From: Anthopleura xanthogrammica
Lineage: Eukaryota > Cnidaria > Anthozoa > Actiniaria > Actiniidae
Reading direction: 5' to 3'
DNA length: 64,000 nt
Assembly: GCA_964019055.1 (NCBI GenBank)
Contig: OZ025209.1
Span: forward strand, 13,500,981-13,564,980
Each line of letters starts with the position of its first letter. Positions within the stretch are counted from its first letter, which is position 1. Both the position numbers and the translations under genes were made by a program. Of this stretch, positions 1 through 26,185 are shown in pieces. Under the pieces are notes generated by a model that ran no database searches, was not told the DNA's origin, and worked only from the letters and a program-made list of their open reading frames with translations.

Positions 1-1390
1 TCACTTCATCAAATGAACCAGACACCGTGAAACACCGACCCAGCAAAGGGTCGCTCCTTCAATATTCTCTAAAAAAAACTTTAGTTGGGCAGGCTTTTAT
101 AGTACGATCAAAACCCGCAATATAATTAGAATTAAAATAAATTGCGTTTCCAGCCTTAGAAAAAGTCGTAGTATGTATCGGTAGGTTAGATTAGAAAATT
201 TCTTTGTGAGAACTCGTAATCAAGTCTATATAATGGAGACCTTGTGATGTCATTCTCAACGCACCCCCTCTCCCCCGGGAAGACAAACGCTCTCGTTCTT
301 CCTTACAGCACCGTACGAGCCGATCGCTGAAGAGTTCAAAAACCACTTTAGAAACGTACCATAAATGCTGGCAATCGTTCTAGTTTCGCATATTTATCCT
401 TTGTAGCTAAAAAAGCCGTAAAAACAAGCAAGAAATAATCAATTTGAACATAAACAAAATAGAGTCCAGTTGTTTTTCCGTTTTCCGAGTCATTAGCTGC
501 GGTTCAAGTTCCTCTCGCAATGCAAAATCATGATGTTCAAGGGCAATGTGAAAAAAACCCGCGGGGTCTAAAAGATGTTCTTAAAAGTCTTTCTCAGAAC
601 TTCTGATTAATAGAGTGCAAACACTTTATTTGTGAAACAGTACTATGCATTGAAACAGCAATAGAAAACAATTGCACTATTTTGTAATATAGCCCCTTGC
701 ACGTGACGTAAAAGCAGCTCAATTTGGAAGACAAAACGAAAAAAATTCAATCTCCTGATAATTGGAAACCTGCTGCATTCCGAAGTGCTGCAAGAAGCCT
801 ATTTAGTGCAAAATAAATTTAGCACTGTTTCACAGATGACTGAAGTGTGAGGATACCCACTCCCTGTGAAGTTCAAAATCAAATATTTTGCAAAAGCATA
901 GACGGCAAAGACTGTATCCATGAAACTGTTTATAACTAGCACTATTTAATGCAAAATAACCTAGTACTATTTGACTCTACATAATTCTTAAATTCAATTG
1001 TTATTGTGCTTTCTATCAAGCAGTAGTTTTATCATTTGTAGCTAAAAAAAAAAAGCAAGGAATAATTAACCTGAATGAAATCAAAACAAGGTCAAGTTGT
1101 TATGCTTCTTTTCGACTCACTGCCTTCATTAATTAACAAAAAAATATTCTGACTTTTTAAACCTCCAATTAAATGGACTCGTTTAAATGGTCAACAATAT
1201 AATATGTCTCAAATTCTTTTTTTTTCTTTTTAGAATTATCGTGACAATGGCTTTTTAAATATTAAATATATTATCGGTGATCCCTGATTGTACTTAAGTG
1301 TTGTTTTTCAATCGGTTTTTCATTCTCGGGAGGGAATTCGAAGAGGTAAGGTAAGATGCTTGGCAGATACGCAGGCATCGCGTAAACGCC
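1..1390. other. Upstream non-coding region, no gene seen
   Basis: AT-rich sequence without a convincing coding exon on either strand. It must contain the promoter of the galaxin-like gene whose ATG is at 1391. An AT-only stretch near 1255-1272 could serve as a TATA-like element, but this is a guess from composition only. Confidence 0.5.
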
Positions 1391-15389
<13,999 letters not shown>

Positions 15390-15591
15390 AAAAAATGTTA
15401 AACAATGTTTTAATGGTTAAAGCGGTTTTAAATTTATAAATAATGAACTTATTTAGTAGAACTGGTCACAGAGGGAAGGCTTTTTTTTTCAGAATAATTA
15501 GGTAAAAATAATCAAGTTATAAGGAAGTTATTTTTCTAATTATGATAATTTGTTGATGATTTATTAATTACGAGTAAGGCAAAAAGCCCTA

Positions 15592-15777
15592 TAGAGGCTT
15601 AGCACCATCACATGATGGCAGCCATGACAGAGGCAGGAACAATTATGGAATCTGGTGTAATCTGATTTACATGAGAAAGAAATCAGTTTCCCAGGGGGGA
15701 AAAGGCTCTATTGTTGTGCCTCCTGTTATGGCTGCCATTACCTGATGGTGCAAAGCCTCTATACTACTTTCAAGGGA
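15592..15777. mobile_element. MITE-like inverted repeat
   Basis: Arms of about 60 bp: aaagccctatagaggctta at the left is mirrored by the block ending at 15777. Both arms carry a catgatggcagccat-like palindromic core. No coding capacity. Confidence 0.75.
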
Positions 15778-16188
15778 TTTTTTTTAAATGCACATTTAAT
15801 GAGTAAGAGTAAACAGTTTTTAGTTTAGGATAACTGAAATTTTATATCAGTGCATAATTATATACACCAATTAGAACGTCCAATTGTAATTAAAAATAAT
15901 AACTAATACATTATCTTTGCTAATAAAATCCATGCAAACTTGAAAAAAAGATGTGAATTTGATTGCTGATGATGGAAATGATTAAGCTTGGGGCAAATAG
16001 TCAGGGTCATATGGGACCTCTGTGTTGAGGTTTTGAATTGCACAGTTAAGGAACAGAAGAAACCCTAGGGTTTCTGGAACTGAAATTTGAATTAAACCCT
16101 TGTAGATTGAAAAGAACAAAAAACTCATGGGGAGGTTTATGAATCATCCCCTTCACCATCTTGACAGGTAGCTATGCCTTTGCATCGT

Positions 16189-16295
16189 TGGTTCATTCAA
16201 GGACGGGGAGGATTGGGGAGAGGAAGTATTCCTCTCCCCAATCCTCCCCGTCCTTGAAATTCCTCTCCCCAATCCTCCCTGTCCTTGAAAGAACC
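16189..16295. repeat. Palindromic repeat of the ggacggggaggattgggg block
   Basis: One sense and two antisense copies of a 30-bp G-rich block lie back to back (16200-16285), flanked by inverted ttggttc/gaaccaa ends. It resembles a partly duplicated foldback element. Confidence 0.75.
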
Positions 16296-17246
16296 AACGA
16301 GGAATGCATGCAATGCAGGCTACAAGTGTCCAAGTCCATTTTTCTTGATTCTCATTGGACCATGTGACAGTCAACAGGTGCGACCAAAGTTTTGAGCAGT
16401 TGTCCAAAAAGGCAATAAATAATGACCAGTTCCTAACAGAGATGTGAAATTTCCTTCAGTGACTATTGACTTATGCTCATTTCCTCAAACTATGAAGACA
16501 TTTTTTGAAATTTGAAAGGGTTTACAGCAAGAAAAAAAGTTTTATTTGCCTTTCTAGCCAGATTCTTGAGGTTGCAAAGTTGGTTAAAAAAAGTGTGAAT
16601 TGTAAAGCCAGAGGGGTATATGGTATGGCTTAATTTGCACCAACCCTTCACTTTTTAAATTAAAACTGATACTAAAAGGGACCACCAAATACCTTATACA
16701 TTCAGTCTGCAAGTCTGCAGTGCGTAGTCTGGCATGAAAGTCGAAGTACCATAAGGATCTCTCTATCTTTTGTCAGTCAAAACTTTAAAAAGGATAGCAC
16801 CAATTGAAGGAATCTCAGCAAGGTCTCTCTTTTTCATTTAGATTCAATGGCTTGGTATGTTGTAGAAATACCGCGATAAGACAACTAGCTAAAACAATAA
16901 ACTCAAATTTCCCGCAAAATTTGAGCAGGCGTCGCAGGCGCGTCCCAAAGAGAGGTTAGACCCAAGCTTCCTCGGACGTTCTTTCACAGGCAGCCCAAAC
17001 ATGCTTAGGCTCGACTGCCCGACTAGTTTCTAAAATATGTAGAAATGTAAACTTTTTGCAGAGTAGAAACATTTTTATTTTTTTATTCTTATTTATTTTT
17101 TGCCCAATTTCGACAAGAAAACATGAAAAAAATGTTACATTTCTAGATACCTTAGAAACAACTCCAAGTGGGACTTTAAAAAGCCACAAAAACAATGCTT
17201 GGGCAGCCTGTGCTTCTTTCACAAATATTTGGAGAAAGAAAAGAAG

Positions 17247-20200
17247 ATGGCGGATGGAAGTGAATCAACGCCTGCGGGACTCAACACCCAACAGATCTCT
17301 CAGATTCAATCAGCATTCAACTGCGATCCCAAAAACCAGTTGAGTCAGAATCTAGGGACTCGTAATGATCTACTGGATCTGTGTCTTGATCGCCAGGTTG
17401 TTGAGAAAACGAACCACGTCTTCAGCCACAAGGTTGGTGGTCTTACACGTCACAAATATTTTTAAATCTTATATTAAAACCTGTTAAGGATTGGTGTAAT
17501 TAAAACCTTGGGTTGCAGTTGTATATGATATGAAAGTTAGGGTTGATATTCCATAATTTTGTTGCAATTTCATCGTCCCGTAAGCGGTTTATAAAGTTCT
17601 GGGTAAATTAGTTATTCAAACAAATTTTACCACTTCATCTAAAATTAAGCTCAATTTTATTGGCAAATCTATGTGAAAAGTACGTTATGTTATGAAGTAT
17701 CCTCTTGTAAGCAATGGACGTTAGATAATTCAAAAAAAGGAAGGCCAATTATCGTAAGACAAACATTCCTTATACTTAATGAAGCAATTACATAATTTTT
17801 AACAATTTTCCTTAGTCACGGATACTGTATGCAAGCACATAAACCCTATTTATCTATATGACCTTAAAGATTTTCAGAAATGTTTGTGGATTTAAATTGT
17901 TTAGTCAAGTTTGTCTCTCAAACCTGACAAGAAGATAAGACATTGTGTGTTGCCATAGTGATTTTATGGTATTTTTACTAACAACATTACTACCATGTAC
18001 TATGGCCTGGTTCACACTAGTGACACAAGCATAAGCATAACCACATATGCAAGCACAAATAGTGCTTTAAGGTTGACTGAATGGTTTGTTCTGTCCAAAT
18101 ATAAAGGGAATAACTTACCGCAAAAGACTCTCTGCACTTGCGTATGTTGATATGCTTATGCTTTCCTCGCTAGTGTTAACCAGATTTATATGTTATATAG
18201 AGATTATCACATGTTAAGAGCCTGATATCGTTTTTATTCACGAGTTTCCCGTCATATCGCGAACAAGCGAGTCTGCGAGCGAGTGAGCAATATGATACGG
18301 AAAACAAGTGAATAAAAATGATATCAGCTCTTAACATGTAATAATTTGTTTATTACACATTAAGGGTTGATTATATATTATTATATATCGCGAGATCTTA
18401 TTGGACAGTTTGCTGTGAAGTGATATCGTATCACTTCACTGATATGGTTTTTATTCACGGATATCGACCCTAAATGTGTAATAAACCTATATACCACTCC
18501 TCTCAACCAATGAATAATCAACTGTACTTAAACATGGACAGTATGACCCATTCATGGCATTTGCTGATTGGCTAAGGTCAAATTGGTCAAAAAAATTGCC
18601 TAGCGTGCACTCAAATACTAAAATAGTACCCAAAGATAATGAGATAGGCATCTTTCTAAAGAAACTTTGAACAAGAGTTATGCATTTTCCATTAGAAAAT
18701 AAAAAAATAATCTAAATTATTTTCACCAGGTCAATGAAGTCAAGCCTATGACAAACCAGAAATCTTCTGGTCGATGCTGGTTCTTTGCCCTACTCAACTG
18801 TGTACGGCAGAAGTTTGTACAAACTATGAACTTAGATGAAATGGAGTTCAGTCAACAATATCTTTTCTTCTGGGATAAAATCGAAAGGTCCTACTATTTT
18901 TTGAATAATTATGTTGAATTAGCCAAGAAAAATGAAGATCCAGATGGTCGTCTAATGATGTACTTGCTTAGCAACCCCATGAATGATGGAGGCCAATGGG
19001 AAATGTTGGTAAATTTGGTTGAAAAGTATGGCTTAATCCCTAAGTCTGTTTGGCCAGATTCCACTAGTGCTGTAAGTTCTCGGCGAATGAATGCGATCTT
19101 GAACAATAAGGTATGTCATTTATGCTTGAAGGTTTCATGTGTGACTTGTCTGTTTAGTGTTGCATTCTGGGCCATAGCTACCAGTATGTTTGGTCTGGTT
19201 ATAACGAGATCACTTTTTACCACCAAAACCATTTTTCCCCCTTGTTAAATTATATTTATTACCCAAGAAAACTGGAGCGCTTTTTTAAAACTGGACCACT
19301 GTCCAAATGGTGGCTACAGCCCTGGCATTGCCAGCCAAGTAAGATGAATGATGATGATGGTGATTAAAATAGACCTTTTTTGCTTGAGTGGTTTGTTGTC
19401 CCATTTCAGACCAGGTGTCATTCTCTTGGGAATAAGATTTCCTAAATAAATAATACTTTAGGGAATGACATATGGACTGAAATGAGACAACCAACTGCCC
19501 AAGGTAAAGAGGTCTTTTGGGAGATGTTGACAGTGATGATGGTGATTGTGATAAAAGTGATGATGATGATAATAAATATGATGGTGATGATAATGATAAT
19601 GGGGAGATGATATTGGTGATGCTGATGGTGATAAAAGTAATAACATTTTATTAAGTAAGATGCATATATGATCGAGTAATGATACAAGATCCATAACTTC
19701 TATGAGGTAGCCTTCAGACATGAGGAATGAAAATCATAATTAGGTTTCAGTAGATTTAGTACATAAAGTTGATTTTAATGATAAACAGAATCTAATAAGC
19801 TTTGTTATTATTTTAATAACAGCACAGAGAATATGCCATGGTTCTCAGGACGATGATCAAAGATGGTGCCACTGAAGAGAACATTGAATTCATGAAAAAT
19901 AAAATGATGGCAGAGGTAAAAAAATTACAAAGAGTATAAGGGTATGAAATGAAAAAAAAATGACAAAAACAATGATACTCCAGAAAATTTGTATTCCTGT
20001 TGGAGTCAAATAGACCCTTTGCCAAAATGGTGGCTGCAAATTTGAATGAGTTAAAATTAAACTGAGTGATAAACCAATACCTGCATTAGAAAGAGCACCT
20101 TCACTTTTGGTAAATCTACAAAAACATTTAAGATTCATTATTCCAAGTGTGATATTTATCAATGTTTTCTTGGCCAATATAACACCTGACACAGGGGTTT

Positions 20201-23200
20201 CAATGATATTTGAGGTAGACGGATGGGATTCAAATGTAGGCATCTGTGTCCACTAATTTTACTTCTTAATCATAGAGACAGATTCGTAAAATAGCTGGCG
20301 GTATGAAGTTAAGTACCCAGTGATCGAACAACTGGAAGCCGCCTTCTATTGAAACCCCTGGTGACAGAATGAATCTTTGTAGGGTTACTAAAGTAAAGGT
20401 GCTCTTTCTAGTGCTGGTATAGGTTTTTAATTTGAACTAACTAAGTTTTCGGCTGCCATTTTGGCAAAGGGTCTATCAATGCTTGCACTAAAAGAAAGAG
20501 TATTAATATAAAAACATACATACCCTCCTCAGACCTCGTCAAATCCTCAAGCTTTTGTCCATTCTTGTACTAGGTGTATCGTGTTGTAGCGATCTCATTG
20601 GGTACCCCACCCAGCACATTCACCTGGGAGTACTATGACAAGAGTAAGAACTACAAGAAGGTCGAGGGCCTGACACCTTTGAAGTTCTATAATGAGCACA
20701 TCAAACCAATTTTCAATGTGCGGGACAAGGTATGTAAAAAAAAAATCGAAATAAATCATATTCACGATAGACTCGATAGACTCCATGTTGATCATCATAT
20801 TGTAATGCAAATTACAATATGAAAATACATGCGGTCTTCCAGGGGGCAAACATTGGAATGAAGAAGAGATCATTTTTAAAAGATAGGCTCATCCTAGGGA
20901 TTTTATTTTTATGCCAAATATTGCTTCAAACTATCCAAAAAATCTGCTTGTAGTTTTGGAACTGTTGCATTTGTCTCTGACTTGGAAAATTGAGTAAGGA
21001 CATTTTAAAAGCAGTTTTTTTTATACTAGTGTCCAAAGCAGTCAAAATTCAAGTATTTTATTTATCAGAAAAATGTTAACACATATTCACTGGAAAACAT
21101 TAAAATTATATCAATAAAGCAGTTGAAATCTGCTGATTTGAAGTTGTTTGTCCCTTCAGCAACCATGTGATTAACCTGCATTACAATGCCAAAACCATCA
21201 TGGCGTCTATCGGGAATAAAAGCTATTAAAACTTTACTGCTGATTTTTCAAAAACTCACTGAAATGCTACCATCAATTCTCGAACTACTTTATACTGACA
21301 ATCTACCAAGAACAGTTCTCAGACACTAACCATGACACATTTTGTTTTCACAACAAAGGTCTGCATTGTGAATGATCCAAGAAATGAGTATAACAAGCTC
21401 TACACAGTAGAGTACCTAGGAAACTTTGCAAATGGTCCAAAAGTTGTGTATCTGAATCAGCCAATCGAAGTTCTAAAATACCTAGCAGCAGCGTCACTCC
21501 GAGACAACGAGGTAAGTTGGAACAGTTTAGACTATTTATCTGCATAACTTGTAGAATCAACTCTCTCCTCTAGAGTCGTCTTTGCAGAGTTCACTCTCTA
21601 TGCACATAGAATACTTGGGATAAACCTTCAATTTTTATCAATACCATATAACAGCCTCTGGGCTGATCAGAGTCAGGGCAAAGCTAACTCACAGATGGAA
21701 CCCTCAAACAGCCTCTGGGCTGATTCAAGTTAGGGCATGGCTAACTCACAGATTGAATTGGAATTTAGTGTGTTTGGTTTGGGGAGGGAGGAAAACTAAT
21801 AAAAGAACCCAGAGAAAAACCCTGAATCAAGGGAGAGACCTAACAAACTCTACTCATGTAATGCTGAGTGTGGGAATCCAACCAGAGACCCCAGAGGTGA
21901 GAGGTGAGTACACTACCACTATGCCACCCTTGATTTCCCAAGTCTACTACTGTTTTTCATACAAAATTCAAGTGTTCCAAATTTTGCCTCATTTAAGACT
22001 ACTTTTGGGTTTGTATGTGTGTATAATCATATCACATGCATGACACATTTCCTTTTTTAACTTACTAGGCTGTTTGGTTTGGCTGTGACGTTGGGAAGCA
22101 TTTTGATAGGAAGCTTGGAGCTCTAGACCTTCAAATGTAAGTTAATGGTTAAGTAAGAAAAAATGCCAACAGATATTTTGCTGCTCATTAGTCTCATGAA
22201 CCCTTTTTGTTGTCTCAGTCATAATTACAATTTAGTATTTGGTATATCGCTGCTACGTCTGGACAAGGCACAGCGCCTGGTTTATGGTGAATCTCTCATG
22301 ACGCATGCCATGACATTAACTGGCCTTTCATATCAGGTAAGTTTAGCTTAGCTTCTTTTTAGAGGCAATCAATATGAGCACCATCATTGGAAAAAAAAGT
22401 ATAAAAAAAGACATTGCTGATAGTGAGCAATACTGAGTCTTCTTATGGTACTCTGCTTATAGAGCAGTTTTTGTATGAGTGGGAAACTATAAGGCAGTTT
22501 TGTAGTTATATAGCCGTACCAGGTATCTCACCAAAGTTGTAACTTACTACCAGTTGTGATTGGATGAATTACTGGAAGACTGATAGGAAGCCATTTCAAT
22601 GCTATGGAAAGTTGTACCATGTATGTGCTGTAAGTCAGTATTGTGTGTTTCCCACTCATACGAAAACCATTCTAATTGTGAAGAAAAAGGGAACAAGGCC
22701 TTAATCGGTACATATCAGAAGCAAGTACACATAGGCCTTTACTGAGTTCAATAAGTAGGGTGCATTTTGGTCTAGCTTGGGTACAACCAACACCATATAA
22801 GGCATGGTGAACAAAACATGTTTCAATACGATGTATACAATTTAAACTGAAAATCACAAGATGTGCAAAGTAGGATAACAGTTGCCATAGAGGTGTCCCA
22901 AGGAACTGATATTCTTGGGGTGCATGTTACATCACATGTTGGTCGTCTATACAAAGGATTCCTCATTAAGATTCTCTTGTTATATCAACCAAGATGACGG
23001 CTATTTCATTGTTATATAGATATCTCAAGGGATTTTGAGTCAACTGGTTGCACCCCAAGAATTAATCTACTAGAAAATTGCTCGGTGTTACAGACAAAGT
23101 TATCTTCAATAACATTTTGTTTCCTCTTGACAGGACACAGGAGACCAATCTGGAGAAAAATCTGGAGTTGAACAGAAATCAGAGGGTGAAGAGAAACCAG

Positions 23201-23445
23201 TGACTCTAAAACCAGTCACCACCACGAAATGGAGAGTTGAAAACTCCTGGGGAGACGACAAGGGGGATAAGGGGTATCTGGTCATGACTGACGACTGGTT
23301 TAGTGAATATGTCTATGAAGTTGTTGTAGACAAGAAATATGTTCCAGCAGAACTACTTGCTGTTCTTGAGCAAGAACCAGTGGTGCTACCAGCGTGGGAT
23401 CCTATGGGTGCTCTTGCTTGTGTCCACTGTGGAGAAACAGCATAG
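17247..23445 (+). CDS. BLMH: Bleomycin hydrolase (papain-like C1B peptidase)
   Basis: Cytosolic cysteine aminopeptidase that in other species forms a self-compartmentalised hexamer and inactivates bleomycin or homocysteine thiolactone. Exons: 17247-17432, 18730-19110, 19823-19915, 20574-20729, 21359-21511, 22069-22136, 22219-22336, 23134-23445. Frames join to 488 residues (human about 455). Catalytic Cys78 is in TNQKSSGRCW, His375 in SLMTHAMT, Asn422 in WRVENSWG; the whole chain is collinear with the family. Two oddities: an added Lys/Glu/Ser/Thr-rich segment (about 386-416) just before the catalytic Asn strand, and a C-terminus extended past PMGALA by CVHCGETA. In this family the C-terminal arm lies in the active-site cleft. 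The ATG at 17247 was chosen because the family begins there; an in-frame TTG-type extension upstream is not needed. Introns carry several transposon copies. Confidence 0.95.
18005..18183. mobile_element. MITE family B, copy 1
   Basis: Terminal inverted repeats: cctggttcacactagtgac at the left and its reverse complement at the right. Both ends contain the ataagcata block. Second copy at 63765-63886. Lies in bleomycin hydrolase intron 1. Confidence 0.8.
18211..18339. mobile_element. Inverted-repeat element in bleomycin hydrolase intron 1
   Basis: Arms at 18211-18245 and 18305-18339: atgttaagagc...gatatc with tttttattcacg and its reverse complement. Fragments of the same arms recur to about 18485. 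Confidence 0.7.
19366..19520. mobile_element. MITE family C, diverged copy
   Basis: Starts aaaatagacc and ends aggtctttt, with inner inverted blocks cccatttcagacca and its degenerate complement. Best-preserved relatives are at 59734-59935 and 60523-60724. Confidence 0.7.
21652..21940 (-). mobile_element. tRNA-derived SINE, copy 1 (minus orientation)
   Basis: Read on the minus strand from 21940, the element begins with a tRNA-like head: A-box-like TGGCATAGTGGTAGTG (complement of 21911-21926) and B-box-like GGTTGGATTCC (complement of 21873-21883), spaced as in pol III promoters. The tail holds a duplicated cagcctctgggctgat block. Related copies: 49680-49778, 52588-52780, 55266-55500. Confidence 0.75.
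22460..22674. mobile_element. MITE family A, copy 1
   Basis: Ends agagcagtttttgtatgagt and, inverted, cactcatacgaaaaccattc; both contain tgggaaac/gtttccca. Copies at 27310-27518 and 28290-28452. In intron 7 of bleomycin hydrolase. Confidence 0.8.
22752..22815. repeat. Single copy of the tctagcttgggt repeat
   Basis: Contains gtgcattttggtctagcttg and an inverted accatataaggcatggtga block, the same pieces that are tandemly repeated at 40748-40992. Confidence 0.7.
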
Positions 23446-23570
23446 ACAGACAGACAGACTAATGTATCAACCAGGAACACTTGAATTTCAATAATTATTA
23501 ACACTCACTGCATTTAAGAAATGAATAATTTTGAAACATTTACGATTTTGTTATGATCACTTATCATTTT

Positions 23571-23668
23571 AGTCTCCTTTGCAGCTGTTCTTAGTGTCGG
23601 TCTCAAAATCCCTCCTCATTAGTGGGGAGGGATTTTGAGACACACTAAGAACGGCTGCAAAAGAGACT
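23571..23668. repeat. Near-perfect hairpin of about 45-bp arms
   Basis: agtctcctttgcagctgttc at the left is mirrored by the block ending aaaagagact at the right; the arms meet at tccctcctcattagtgggga. It could form a stable hairpin; it lies 125 bp past the bleomycin hydrolase stop codon. A similar gcagccattttaggg hairpin is at 26325-26375. Confidence 0.85.
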
Positions 23669-23729
23669 ATTATCACTTAAGTATAGATTCTACATAAGGT
23701 GACCTGTTCGATGACCCCAAGAAATTACA

Positions 23730-24030
23730 GTTTGAGTGATGCGTCTTGAAGTTGTAAGGATTTAGTATATGCTAATGACTGTGACGTCAGGGGAGTCATT
23801 TATGTTTATTTGTTTCATTTGTTACTTGTAATTCAAAACACTGGCTACTATGAGCAAACTAATTAGCAATATTTTTTAATGAAATCATTGGTAAAACAGT
23901 GATGCTTTCCAAATTTAATTTATCTGTACCAGTTAGGTTTCGTATATTAAATGATGATTCCCTTGACGTCACAGTCATTAGCATATGACATGGAAAACCC
24001 TTTATAACTTCAAGATGCATCACTAAAACT
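23730..24030. mobile_element. MITE-like element with tgacgtca-bearing arms
   Basis: Arms 23733-23800 and 23950-24029 are inverted copies sharing gatgcgtcttgaagtt/aacttcaagatgcatc, gctaatgactgtgacgtca and its complement. Each arm contains a CRE-like TGACGTCA core, probably coincidental. Confidence 0.75.
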
Positions 24031-24919
24031 ATATAATTTTTTGTTGTTGATTGAACAACTCATCTCATGTAGAATCTATACTGAGAATATTGTCATATGT
24101 TTCATAGGCACTTTAATAATATCACTTATCACTTATACGATCACTTGCTTGCTTCAAAATAAAATATCTTACGCCTTAAAGATCTCATTTTATTTGTTCA
24201 GTTGTTTTAGAACGTTTAGTGAATTCATTAGTTGCCAAAAAGTCGCATTTCATTGGCCGAGTGTGTTGATTCCATTGCCGGCAACGAAGACGTGTTCACT
24301 ACGGTGAAATTTGTACTGCGCAACATTGTGTGAGTCTTATAGTATTTCTCCAACTTTCTGCCAGTTTTTGTGCCATCAAATGTTGCGCGAAACAGACGGC
24401 GAGGACACACGGTGAAACATTGCGCGCAATATTGTAGGCAATATTTCTGAAGTAGGATCGCCTTCTAATTCAGCAACATTGCGTGCAACAAATTGCGTCG
24501 TGTGACATGGCTTGCAACATCGATTGCCTGCAACTTTGCGCGAAATGTTGCATCGTTTTCGTAACTTTAATTAAGTCGAGAGCTTCACCATTGCGTATTG
24601 CATCTCTTATAATGCAGCCTTCTCAAGCAACAAGAATCTATAAAGTATATTCTCATTCACGAATTCAGTCTCGAGCAGTATGGGAGATTCCATTCCTTAA
24701 AGTATTTTTGACGGCCGCTCCTGTCTTAAAAGAAATCTTATATTATATTATATTATATTTTGATAATGGTGCAGTTTTAAACTGTTTGTTCAGGTGAATT
24801 AAAATCATTCTTTAATTATTCGAATCTCGGGCAAAGCTGCGCAAATACACTGAACAAATTCAAAAAATTCTTTTTTTACTTCTAAACCTTTTGTTCTTGT
24901 ATTTATATCTCAATACAAA

Positions 24920-25861
24920 ATGGTGTTTCTTGTATTTCCAAAGAACAAGCTTCGCGTACGATTGGGTCTCGTGGTAGTTCTAGTTTTAGCCATGCTCTTG
25001 TTGTTTCAATGGGTAAAGATATCAAACATGGAAAACAGGTCACAGAGTCGAAACCCTTGGTCAAAAAATGATGTCAAAAACTACGACAAAAGTGGCGGTT
25101 ATGATGACTGGACTCGAACTAAAGACCTACCTTTGGCAAGGAGCCATATGAACGTTGACTGCAATTCAGAAGTCTACGGCAACGAGATGTGTCCAATCCA
25201 TTACAATTCCCTTTCTTCATGTGATCTGTTTGAAAATAGCTTCGTTTGTCCCGATATACGAAGTCACATCAATGGCACTGTTCGCCAAGCACAGTTGGTA
25301 ACAATAAGGATGCTAAGAATGCTGGATTGCATTGCTTCGAGGTATGGTATACGTTACTGGCTTGAAGGAGATTCTATACTTGGTGCTTACAGACATGAAG
25401 GTTGTGTGCCTTGGGTCATTGGAATTGAAGTAGGAATTTATCATAAACATGTCCTGAAATTTATTAAAATCTTTTCCGAGTTGGAAATTCCTGGAACAAC
25501 CCTTCTTGGTCAGCTGGACAGCGCAGAGACTTCAAAGTTTGAAGTGATAACAAAATCTACTCCTGGATTGAACAAAGCGAGGTATTTACAGCTTCGAGAT
25601 GAGAACAGTTGCTACAAGAAGTGTTCAACAGCCAAGTGCAAATGGATGGGAGGGCTATCTGTATCTATAAGAGTGTCCTCTCATACGAAGAAGGTGTTTC
25701 CGTTGCGTAGATTGTCATTTGAAGGTTGGTTCTTCCCGGTTCCTTGTAAAGTTGATATCACAGTACAGTCTCAGGAGTACTTGAATGCCCTCAAATATCC
25801 CAAGAGTCGTCGTCCAAATTTATTTGTTGATCCTTTCCACAGCTGTAATGAGCTTTCTTGA
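24920..25861 (+). CDS. LicD/fukutin-like type II membrane protein, motif degenerate
   Basis: Intronless frame of 313 residues. Residues about 15-32 form a signal anchor after a basic Lys/Arg cluster, giving a type II Golgi/ER topology. Residues 145-171 (IRYWLEGDSILGAYRHEGC, then VPW) match the core of the LicD/FKRP nucleotidyltransferase-like family, members of which transfer phosphocholine or ribitol phosphate to glycans. In the family the PW is followed by a D-x-D-x-D run that binds metal; here it reads V166-I-G-I-E-V171, so the aspartates are lost. The rest is Cys-rich with an FEGW.FPVPCK block typical of these proteins. The absence of introns could mean a retrocopy, although the frame is intact. 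Either a divergent enzyme or a pseudo-enzyme; substrate unknown. Confidence 0.75.
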   Translation: MVFLVFPKNKLRVRLGLVVVLVLAMLLLFQWVKISNMENRSQSRNPWSKNDVKNYDKSGGYDDWTRTKDLPLARSHMNVDCNSEVYGNEMCPIHYNSLSSCDLFENSFVCPDIRSHINGTVRQAQLVTIRMLRMLDCIASRYGIRYWLEGDSILGAYRHEGCVPWVIGIEVGIYHKHVLKFIKIFSELEIPGTTLLGQLDSAETSKFEVITKSTPGLNKARYLQLRDENSCYKKCSTAKCKWMGGLSVSIRVSSHTKKVFPLRRLSFEGWFFPVPCKVDITVQSQEYLNALKYPKSRRPNLFVDPFHSCNELS

Positions 25862-25891
25862 TTCAATATTCGTGTCTGGTGAGGTTTTCCT

Positions 25892-26124
25892 AAAGGTCCG
25901 TTCACACGGGCAATTTTTGCTGCGATTTGAGGTGCGTTTTTTGCGGCGATTTCGGTCATAGCCAAGAATGGTAAAGGATTAACTTGTAAAGTTTTGTTCT
26001 GGACACCAAGATTACCTGGAGAAATGTTTCTTTAATTGGAAGCATAAAACAAAATTCGTTATATTTTCAAAAAATCGCCACGAAATTAGTCGCAAAAATC
26101 GCCAGCATAAAACGGGCCTCAAGG
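25892..26124. mobile_element. MITE-like element, ends aaaggtccgttcacacgggc
   Basis: Left end aaaggtccgttcacacgggc and right end aaacgggcctcaagg are rough inverted copies, with inner gcgattt/aaatcgc blocks on both sides. No coding capacity. Confidence 0.65.
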
Positions 26125-26185
26125 TTGCAACTGATCTTTATTTGGCGAAGAACCGTCAATCATATGAAAATCTCTATGACTATCA

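Larger units (their letters stand above)
15390..17246. other. Intergenic region between the galaxin-like gene and bleomycin hydrolase
   Basis: No coding exon recognised. It holds the 3' untranslated region of the galaxin-like gene, two inverted-repeat elements listed separately, and the bleomycin hydrolase promoter. I did not find a clear AATAAA close behind the galaxin-like stop. Confidence 0.6.
23446..24919. other. Intergenic region with two inverted repeats
   Basis: No gene seen. The region holds the 3' end of bleomycin hydrolase, two foldback elements listed separately, and a stretch at 24290-24550 rich in gcaacattg/caatattg motifs on both strands that looks like another decayed foldback element. 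Confidence 0.55.

Noticed and set aside
21873..21926. A functional tRNA gene on the minus strand
   Set aside because: A- and B-box motifs are present but no complete cloverleaf or acceptor stem can be drawn by eye, and the sequence continues into a repeated SINE body.
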